This document shows positions 9,374-15,902 of a DNA stretch of 57,715 nt, piece by piece. The first letter of the stretch is position 1, and every line of letters begins with the position of its first letter. Under the pieces are notes generated by a model. The model saw only the letters and a program-made list of their open reading frames with translations. It did not search any database and was not told where the DNA came from. A program made the translations under genes and the position numbers. The stretch comes from Gemmataceae bacterium. GTDB lineage: Bacteria > Planctomycetota > Planctomycetia > Gemmatales > Gemmataceae. The DNA lies in NCBI GenBank assembly GCA_025055795.1, contig JANWVV010000027.1, positions 1 to 57,715 of the forward strand, given 5' to 3'.

Positions 9374-10577
9374 CGGCCGGGTCCACTTTTTCCACGTGGC
9401 GGGCGGCGAGTCGCGCCGACAACCAACACATGGTTGTCGTTACGCCTGCCAATGCCAAGACACGTTGAAGGGGTAAGCGGAACGGCATAGCGGTCCAGTC
9501 GGTTAGTACACTTTGCACCGCCGCAACGACAGCTATCCCTACCGTCAAACCTAGGCCAGCCAATAACAAAGCTTCGGCACCCACAATGGCGCGCAGGAAC
9601 GCTGGACCATGCCCAATCGCTCGCAAAGTCGCATATTGGCCCACATGATCCGCTATGTTTCCGGTTAAAATCTGATAGCAAATAACTAAGCCTACAATAA
9701 AGCCTAATATCATTCCAGCACCAAAGGCAAAGCCGATCGGTGTATTCATCAACCAGAAACGCTTTTCGCGCTGAATCAACTCGGACAATGTGAGAACTTC
9801 AACATCGGGCATTGCCGCGAACATCTTTTTGAGAGTAATTTGAACTGTCGCTACAGATGAGTCTGCGGCACAACGTATAACACCTAAATCGATGTCATCC
9901 AAAGGATCCTTTGCAGTAAATGCCATATTAGCACGCAGATACCGGGCAAATGTACGGTCACTAACGATGAGGGTACCATCAGCGGCAAAATCGAATCCAA
10001 GTTCGAAGCCATCGCCCACTAAAGTCAGTTTTTGTCCGGTCAATTCGCCTTGGATACCCTCATGGAGGGGACCATATACAGTCGGCGCAAACGGAGGTGG
10101 TGCAGGCCGAGCCCAGCGGTCGTACAAGGCCGTACCTGGCAACTGTAGTCGCTGCCAATCCTGGAAGGGTATGTTCAACGTCCGCAGCGGATTACGCTGC
10201 AGGTCGACACCGACGACGCGAATGCGTCGGGCCGGCCCCCGCTGTGGCCGAGCCACACCGGTCGCTAGCCATTCTCCCGCCTGGTAATCGAGATATAAGG
10301 GCATGACACAGTGCACGCCATCAACGCTGCGAGCCTGCTCCAGCCGCTGCCGCGGGAAGGCGGCCCGGAACATCACTGAGGCCCGCTGCGGATGAATCAA
10401 TACCAGGTCGCCATCCAGACACTCCAATAGTCGGACGTTGCTTTCCAACATCGCCTGGAGAATACCATACTGAACCCCTATCAAGACTACCGCAAAGGTG
10501 ATCCCCCCCACGTACAGCCCAAACCGGACCGGATCGTGGATTAAATTCCGCCAGGCTACTAGAAGGGGCAAAGACAT
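9363..10577 (-). CDS. DevC-like ABC transporter permease (second of two)
   Basis: A 404-aa inner-membrane permease with the FtsX/MacB/DevC layout: one N-terminal transmembrane helix (about 18-42), a periplasmic domain of about 230 residues, then three helices (about 283-306, 330-360 and 370-395). The N-terminal LAWRNLIHDPVRFGLYVGGITFAVVLI and the FRAAFPRQRLEQARSVDGV segment are typical of the cyanobacterial DevC family, which with DevA and DevB exports glycolipids through TolC. It overlaps the ATPase gene by 11 bp, so the two products are probably made together. The ATG at 10577 has no obvious Shine-Dalgarno. The part encoding the last membrane helices has a stretch of unusually low GC (21 of 60 bases at 9661-9720), unlike the rest of the gene. 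Confidence 0.87.
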   Translation of the reverse strand: MSLPLLVAWRNLIHDPVRFGLYVGGITFAVVLIGVQYGILQAMLESNVRLLECLDGDLVLIHPQRASVMFRAAFPRQRLEQARSVDGVHCVMPLYLDYQAGEWLATGVARPQRGPARRIRVVGVDLQRNPLRTLNIPFQDWQRLQLPGTALYDRWARPAPPPFAPTVYGPLHEGIQGELTGQKLTLVGDGFELGFDFAADGTLIVSDRTFARYLRANMAFTAKDPLDDIDLGVIRCAADSSVATVQITLKKMFAAMPDVEVLTLSELIQREKRFWLMNTPIGFAFGAGMILGFIVGLVICYQILTGNIADHVGQYATLRAIGHGPAFLRAIVGAEALLLAGLGLTVGIAVVAAVQSVLTDWTAMPFRLPLQRVLALAGVTTTMCWLSARLAARHVEKVDPADVF

Positions 10578-11295
10578 CCGTTCTAGCCAATGCTACGATT
10601 TTGCTACCTTTCCGCAGGCAACTAAAAAGACTGCGGCATGGCCGATACCCGGGCCGACCTATCATTTATCCAATCCATGTCGGAAAGATGCACCATTTAT
10701 CTAATCCACGTCGGGAAGACGTACCGACCAAACCACAACCACTTCATGAGATTCTGCCATATGGTAAAGTAGCGATCCCCCTAAACGACTGGCAGATGCC
10801 ATACTCTGCTGGTGACCGCTCTTTACCTTACGGCATCCGCGATAGATACTACGCGACAAACGCCTGGAACAACTAGCCATGGATACCCAGTAGCACTACC
10901 CTATTTGCCATACCATTACGCTTGTTTAGACAACAATCGTTCTAACGCTTATCACCGTAATGGTACTTTCACTTGGCCACGGGCAAGCCGCGACACGATC
11001 CAACGAAATACCGTCAAGAAACAGGCAAACACCGGAGACCGCCAATCATTTGAGCTAAAAAATCAATGAAATACCCTATTGACTTTCACCCAGTCATGGT
11101 AAAATATGTTCAGATATCCGTTCCTAGTTATACTATGCAGTGACTATTTGCACAATAGTGACAATTGTTGACTAGATTTGGGAACTTGTACAAAGGGTCA
11201 ACTAAAAGGTGACGTAGCCACGCTACCGCGATATCTTTGAGCGAGGAGTGCTTTACGAAATCACAGTGGGTGCGACGGTAGATAGCAATGAAAAC
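10578..11295. other. 718-bp intergenic gap inside the exporter locus
   Basis: This gap separates the two permease genes of one transporter locus, which is long for an operon. It is AT-richer than the flanking genes. Apart from the 31-bp tandem duplication at 10661-10722, I see no gene, RNA or clean hairpin. A TTGACT at 11079 and TAAAAT at 11100 on the plus strand are only 15 nt apart and lead to no plus-strand gene. The gap probably carries a separate promoter for the second permease/ATPase pair, or decayed sequence. Confidence 0.6.
10661..10722. repeat. 31-bp imperfect tandem duplication
   Basis: Two adjacent 31-bp units (10661-10691 and 10692-10722) share the core ATTTAT-YAATCCA-GTCGG-AAGA. 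By eye they differ at six positions, and all six are C/T or A/G transitions. The copies lie about 85 bp upstream of the second permease start codon, in the direction of transcription of that gene, so paired operator sites are possible. No further copies were noticed nearby. Confidence 0.7.
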
Positions 11296-12522
11296 TCAGA
11301 ATAAATCGGCGGGATCGGCACGGTGCACTTTGCGTAGGGCTAGCAGGCCCGAAAGCAAGCACATGCCGATAGTCAAACATGCAACCATTGCCAAAATGGG
11401 AAGGGTCATGGAAGCCGGGATGCCACCATAATCACGGGCCAATGCGTATAGCAGCAGGGCACATCCCCATGCGGGAACAAAGCCCAACACGGCCAGGAAC
11501 ACTGCCTGCCACAAAACTACAGCAGCGGCAAATGCCGGTGAATGCCCGATCGCCTTGATGGTGGCATATTCCGGCAACATGGCACGAATATCAGCCGCCA
11601 TCAGTTGGTAGACAAAAATGATACCGACCACCACTACCAGAAGTACGGCCACAGTGAGAAACTGACCTACCGAGGTCAGACGAACCCAGTAATTACGCTC
11701 GGAAGTTGTAATAGCGGCACGGGTCCACACGTGCACATCAGGTGGCAGTGCGGCCTGAAGTTGCTGTTGGACGGCTTCAATGTCAGCCGTCGACTCCAAC
11801 TGAATTAGTGCGAAATGTATCGTCTCTGGTGGCGGGAACAAGTATTCCGAGAAGGTGGACTCGCTCGTCAGGAGCAAGGCGTTCCAGCAAAAACCCGTAC
11901 CCAAGGTGAATGAACCGGCAATAAGGGCCGAGCGGTCATTGAACACAACAGGGTCTGCAGGGTCTGAACGACGGCATTGTTCCAACCAGTAGTCGACCGA
12001 GCCGTATTCCGGTTTGGAGCGCTGATCCATGAGGAACGTCTGGCGACGACTCAGTAAGCGGGCCGCCTGTTCCGCCGCTTGCAGCGAGGGAAAAACGCCA
12101 TCTGGACCAATCCGGAACACAAAAGGAATGTGCTCCGGGGGTACCGCCAGTACGGCGATGCTGCCAATGTCGCCTCCGGATGTCGGGGAGGTCAGCCAGC
12201 CGGAGCGTCGAGGCATCCGCCATTGGGCAAAACCCATAGACAATGGATAAACAGCTACTACTCCCTCTGCCGCCGCTGCTTGGATCATACGTTGCCGCGG
12301 AAAAGCTGCCGTTCGACTGAGATCCTGATACTCGGAGGAAGTCACCAGAAGATCAAACCGAAGTTGATCGAAAAGTAGGGTGGCCGTACGGTTTACACCT
12401 TCCAGGAAACCGATCTCGAGAAAGATCAGGACAGCAGCAAAGGCAATACCGGCTACAGCAGTAAGCGTACGGCGGCCGCGATGCTGCAAGTGTCGGACAG
12501 CCCAGATGGCAGCATACATCAT
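11296..12522 (-). CDS. DevC-like ABC transporter permease (first of two)
   Basis: 408 aa with the same build as the other permease of this locus: an N-terminal helix (about 21-44), a periplasmic domain containing a RTAAFPRQRMIQAAAAEGVVAVYP segment equivalent to that of its partner, and three C-terminal helices (about 283-308, 333-357, 370-395). The two permeases are clearly homologous but well diverged, suggesting a heterodimeric membrane channel rather than a recent duplication. ABC exporters of the DevBCA and LolCDE type extrude lipids or lipoproteins; LolCE is a precedent for two different permeases. The start is MM at 12522 with no strong ribosome site, 123 bp after the adaptor gene, with a nested hairpin just upstream of the start. 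Confidence 0.87.
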   Translation of the reverse strand: MMYAAIWAVRHLQHRGRRTLTAVAGIAFAAVLIFLEIGFLEGVNRTATLLFDQLRFDLLVTSSEYQDLSRTAAFPRQRMIQAAAAEGVVAVYPLSMGFAQWRMPRRSGWLTSPTSGGDIGSIAVLAVPPEHIPFVFRIGPDGVFPSLQAAEQAARLLSRRQTFLMDQRSKPEYGSVDYWLEQCRRSDPADPVVFNDRSALIAGSFTLGTGFCWNALLLTSESTFSEYLFPPPETIHFALIQLESTADIEAVQQQLQAALPPDVHVWTRAAITTSERNYWVRLTSVGQFLTVAVLLVVVVGIIFVYQLMAADIRAMLPEYATIKAIGHSPAFAAAVVLWQAVFLAVLGFVPAWGCALLLYALARDYGGIPASMTLPILAMVACLTIGMCLLSGLLALRKVHRADPADLF

Positions 12523-12541
12523 CGTCTAAAAAGGTGAGACG

Positions 12542-12595
12542 CTCTAGACAGCCCCTGATCCCGAATACGGCGGGGCAATCTGTCGGGTTCTAGAG
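12542..12595 (-). promoter_or_regulatory. Nested hairpin in the adaptor-permease intercistronic gap
   Basis: Three stems nest around one centre: CTCTAG (12542-12547) with CTAGAG (12590-12595), GCCCC (12551-12555) with GGGGC (12572-12576), and CCG (12561-12563) with CGG (12568-12570) around AATA. The element lies about 20 nt upstream of the permease start and is not followed by a T run, so it looks like an RNA stability or translation element, or a processing site, rather than a terminator. Confidence 0.4.
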
Positions 12596-12645
12596 AAGCC
12601 AACAAAGCCAATGGCCAATCCACTGTGGTCGATTGTAGCGGTCAT

Positions 12646-13908
12646 TCAGCGGTCATCTGCCGCTGAATCCAGATGGTTCTTTCCAGCAAGCGGAGTACCG
12701 GAAAGATCAAACAGGACGCTAACTTGCAGACCGACATACAATCCCGCTAGTGGTGCGTCGCCGTCATCCAGCGTAATCAAGACCTCCGCGACACGGGTAT
12801 CACGTGCTGCCCGTGGATCCAGAGGCAACACCCGGTTAGAAGCGATAAGGCGTGCCAGCGCCGTTTCCTCGCTGATGGTACCGCGTAAAGGTCGGGGCAA
12901 TGCGGATGCCTGAATGACGGCAGTGACTGAACCTTGGCGTAAGGCCTGGCGTAATCGTTCCAAGTCCCCCTCGTAAACTTCAGCACGGACGGCCATGCGG
13001 GAGACATCCGCCATGGTCAATAACGGTTCTTGACCAATGGTCTGGCCGGGAACCGCCTGGACATGGAGTACTTGTCCGCGTACAGGGGCACGAATGGTAG
13101 CGTGATGCTGCAGTTGCCAGTGTGCCAGGTCGTATCGGGCCTGAGCAGAGTCGAGCGGGAACTGGGCCAAGGCCTGCTGCAGCTCTGCTTCAGCAGCCGC
13201 CCGCCGGGCTTGGCCCACTTTGTCCGCATGTTGATACGATTGCAGGGTCTTGCGACGCAAAGCTTCGGCGGCTTTGCGCTCGGCCGTCGCTTGGGCCACG
13301 GCCAGGCGAGCCTTGTCGTATTCTTCAGCAGCTACGGGTACCTTGTCACGACGAAGCTTTTCCAGCCGGGCGAGTTGTGCTTCGGCCAAACGTTGCTGCT
13401 CGGCCAGAAACTCCAGGCGTGCGTCCAGGGCTGCCAGGTCGTCGGCTTGTTGGGCCAGAGTTTGCTGCCAGTCGGCTTCCGCAGCGCGGATCCGTGCCAG
13501 CCCCGCTTGCTCTGCCATTTGACGCCGATGCCGCACCTCTTGCAACTCCAACTCGGCAATTGTCAGTTGTCGTCGCCGCTCCTCAGCGCTAGCCAGTTCA
13601 GCGATGATCTGCCCCGCCTCCAGCTGCTGGCCCGGCGCCAGCGGATGCAAACGAGCAATACGGTCGCCGGGCGGACCATAGACGGCGACAATTCCCGTTA
13701 CCGGCTCCAGACGGCCCAAAGCGGCTATACGCTGTGGCGTCACTCTCATCAAGGGTGTATCAGCCCTGCGCTCGGCAGATGCTCCGAATCGCGCCACAGA
13801 GTAACCGAGTACACCTCCGACCGTCAGCAATGCCACCGCTGCCAGAGCACGTGCCACTAGTTGGCCTGTCCGTCTGCAAGAGGGACGAGATTGCGAGCAT
13901 ATCAACAC
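12646..13908 (-). CDS. HlyD/DevB-type periplasmic adaptor (membrane fusion protein)
   Basis: The adaptor links an inner-membrane ABC exporter to an outer-membrane TolC channel. After one N-terminal membrane helix (ARALAAVALLTVGGVLGYSVA, about residues 20-40) come a first half lipoyl motif (RLEPVTGIVAVYGPPGDRIARL), a long Gln/Glu/Ala/Arg coiled coil (about 110-250), and a second half motif HHATIRAPVRGQVLHVQAVPGQTI. The beta-barrel part follows. The GTG at 13908 is chosen as start because AGGAGG sits exactly 8 nt before it; an in-frame ATG at 13938 would overlap the preceding gene by 29 nt and has no such site. Length is 420 aa. It is the DevB-like member of the exporter locus; the only TolC-like gene in the window is 35 kb away. 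Confidence 0.9.
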   Translation of the reverse strand: MLICSQSRPSCRRTGQLVARALAAVALLTVGGVLGYSVARFGASAERRADTPLMRVTPQRIAALGRLEPVTGIVAVYGPPGDRIARLHPLAPGQQLEAGQIIAELASAEERRRQLTIAELELQEVRHRRQMAEQAGLARIRAAEADWQQTLAQQADDLAALDARLEFLAEQQRLAEAQLARLEKLRRDKVPVAAEEYDKARLAVAQATAERKAAEALRRKTLQSYQHADKVGQARRAAAEAELQQALAQFPLDSAQARYDLAHWQLQHHATIRAPVRGQVLHVQAVPGQTIGQEPLLTMADVSRMAVRAEVYEGDLERLRQALRQGSVTAVIQASALPRPLRGTISEETALARLIASNRVLPLDPRAARDTRVAEVLITLDDGDAPLAGLYVGLQVSVLFDLSGTPLAGKNHLDSAADDR

Positions 13909-13909
13909 G

Positions 13910-14299
13910 CTATAGCCCTCCTTGCAGTGCGGGACCACCTAGCCCCAGGCTGCACCACACGCACTTACAGAGCAAATGTAATCCCTGATCGATGTGGATT
14001 CCGTACCAACCTTGGCATTTGCCCCAATCAATCAGCGCATGGGCACCGCTTTCCAACAAAAACAGCAGCGTCACCCACGTCCAGCCCGCACCGAACATGT
14101 GGAACACCAGCCCCACAACCGCTCCATGCACCAAAGCGTGGGCAGCCAACCAGTAGTACCAAGGCACTTGGTGGGTCGCCGGATGGGTGCTGTGCGGGCA
14201 TTTACCGGAGGCCATTGCTTCATTCTGCAGACAAAAATCTGCCAAGGCATGGCCTGCCAATAAATACAGCAGCACAACAGCGGCTATCCCGCCTTCCAT
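13910..14299 (-). CDS. DUF3307 family membrane protein
   Basis: A 129-aa polytopic membrane protein. The motifs HALADFCLQNE at the N-terminus, AHALVHGAVVG in the middle, LLESGAHALIDWGKC and a final DQGLHLLCK match the DUF3307 family, which has conserved His/Asp residues in and between four or so membrane helices and is often found beside transport or phage genes. No biochemical role is established. It precedes the HlyD-like adaptor with a single-nucleotide gap, so it is probably the first gene of the exporter transcript. The conserved His/Asp pattern would suit a metal or a hydrolytic site in the membrane, but that is speculation. Confidence 0.72.
   Translation of the reverse strand: MEGGIAAVVLLYLLAGHALADFCLQNEAMASGKCPHSTHPATHQVPWYYWLAAHALVHGAVVGLVFHMFGAGWTWVTLLFLLESGAHALIDWGKCQGWYGIHIDQGLHLLCKCVWCSLGLGGPALQGGL
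13916..13923 (-). promoter_or_regulatory. Strong Shine-Dalgarno that fixes the GTG start of the adaptor gene
   Basis: On the minus strand this reads AAGGAGGG, and its AGGAGG core lies 8 nt before the GTG at 13908. It sits inside the last codons of the DUF3307 gene, whose TAG stop ends one nucleotide before that GTG, an arrangement that suggests translational coupling. Confidence 0.75.
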
Positions 14300-14751
14300 G
14301 CCCGCACCCCCATGGTTAAACCAGTTACTGCCTTATCCCACCCCTGTACGGACCATGCATACTCATCACATTAGAAACAATAAGCTTCGTTGAATAAAGT
14401 ACGACAAAGGTCCTCAACGGCATGCAAATAGCCACCAGCTTCACCCCTCAAGAGCAATCGCCTGATAGAACGTGTCACCCTGCAATAACTCTCGCACAGC
14501 ACCTTCTTCCCGATGAATCGACAAATCCGTGCAAGGTCAGGCGCTCCGAAGTGACATTATTGTTCTTTCGTCTCCGTAAAAGGATTCTGGTTCATAACCC
14601 CCTGAACGGCTGGAAAATTGTATCGCCGTTTGAACTCTGGTCGGGAAAGCCCGCGGCAGCGCAGATCATTCATCGCGTGCCGATTCCGAATAATACCACC
14701 GGCAGGTGTCAGTCCGGCTCTTGTAGGCGACGCCCGGTTATGAACCCTGCT
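14300..14751. other. Intergenic stretch, no gene supported
   Basis: About 450 bp separating the exporter locus from the epimerase gene, both on the minus strand. A plus-strand frame at 14422-14787 has no ribosome site, runs into the end of the epimerase gene, and has a product that looks like random translation. No convincing terminator hairpin was found. Confidence 0.6.
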
Positions 14752-15768
14752 TTAGGGCTCTACCGGAGCGACGGTTTGAGGAAGTGATGCTGTCGTTTGC
14801 AAGTCACTGGTATCCAACCGCCCTTGCTGCCACAGTTGGCGGAACAGATCCACTGTCTGTTGGATGCCTTGCAGCAGGGAAGTTTTAGGCATGGGTCCCA
14901 GATCACGTTGAAGGGCATCGTCACTCAGGTCATAAGCGATGGCAATCTGGGTGGAGCCGACGGTGACCAGGCGTTCGGCCTGGGGCAATACCTGACAGAG
15001 AGTCTGGTGAAATTCCTGGAGCGTGGTGACCGTGCCGCGGAGATTGTAGCAGCGCGCGCCGTGAAATGGACGCTGCAAGCACAGGATGAAGGTCTGGGCC
15101 ACGTCATCGACGTATTGGAAGTCAGTCCAGCCACCAAAACTGATGTGCCAAGGGCGGCCCAACAAGGCGGCCTTGATGGCCTTGGTTGGCTCGCTGGTCA
15201 GTCCCAGGTCCCGGCCGACACCGTAAACAGTCCAGGGACGCAGCCCAATGCTGACCAGACCATGCTCCAGAAAGTAAACGCGGGCATTCCCCTCGTTGCA
15301 AGCCTTGAAGACGCCATAGTGAGTACTCGGGGCCAGCGGCACATCTTCGGGTAATGGTCCGGCGGGATAGCGGTCGGGTGGACCATACACGGCGGCGCTG
15401 CTGGCATAGACAATCCGCTGCACTTGTCCAAGCATCCGGCGGGCGGCTTCGAACACCGCTAAGGTGCCCAGCACGTTGACCCGCGCCCCGGTCAACGGAT
15501 CCGCTCGACAAGCAGGCACCTGCAACCCTGCCAGGTGGATGATGTGGGTTATCCCATGGCTCTCGAGTGCCTGACACAACACTGCCAAATCCGTGATGTC
15601 GCCGGGAATGAAGCGGGCCTGCGCTACCTGATCGGCGGTCATTATCTGCAGCAAGCGACGCGGGTCCTCACGTAGATCCAAAATCCATACTTGATGCCCC
15701 TGCTGGAGCAAGTTACGGACGATCCAAGCTCCGATAAATCCGTACCCGCCGGTCAGCAACACACGCAT
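14752..15768 (-). CDS. NAD-dependent epimerase/dehydratase (extended SDR)
   Basis: The N-terminus MRVLLTGGYGFIGAWI is the GxxGxxG Rossmann motif of extended short-chain dehydrogenases. HLAGLQVPACRADP matches the usual HLAA segment, and YASSAAVYG followed about 30 residues later by YGVFKACNE gives the catalytic Ser/Tyr/Lys (YxxxK). These are features of nucleotide-sugar 4-epimerases and dehydratases (GalE/RfbB/WbpP relatives). Length is 338 aa. The exact substrate cannot be told. ATG at 15768 has a GGAG about 10 nt upstream. It lies 134 bp after gyrA on the same strand, without evident functional link. Confidence 0.85.
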   Translation of the reverse strand: MRVLLTGGYGFIGAWIVRNLLQQGHQVWILDLREDPRRLLQIMTADQVAQARFIPGDITDLAVLCQALESHGITHIIHLAGLQVPACRADPLTGARVNVLGTLAVFEAARRMLGQVQRIVYASSAAVYGPPDRYPAGPLPEDVPLAPSTHYGVFKACNEGNARVYFLEHGLVSIGLRPWTVYGVGRDLGLTSEPTKAIKAALLGRPWHISFGGWTDFQYVDDVAQTFILCLQRPFHGARCYNLRGTVTTLQEFHQTLCQVLPQAERLVTVGSTQIAIAYDLSDDALQRDLGPMPKTSLLQGIQQTVDLFRQLWQQGRLDTSDLQTTASLPQTVAPVEP

Positions 15769-15902
15769 ACAATCAGTACTCCAGGCGTTTGGCGATTCCG
15801 ATACTCAGCCCCGCAAGCAGGTGGGGATGCATCCTCACAGCGTTGTGGCTCTGAAAGGGGGGCATTTTGATACTCGAGCAGCAATCACGCTGCAAAACAT
15901 CG

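Noticed and set aside
11079..11105. TTGACT ... TAAAAT on the plus strand
   Set aside because: Spacing is 15 nt and no plus-strand gene follows.
13030..13860. Plus-strand frame of about 276 codons opposite the HlyD-like adaptor
   Set aside because: Gln/Leu-rich antisense translation of a coiled-coil coding region; no start signal.
14422..14787. Plus-strand frame of 121 codons between exporter locus and epimerase
   Set aside because: No ribosome site, overlaps the end of the epimerase gene, no recognisable product.
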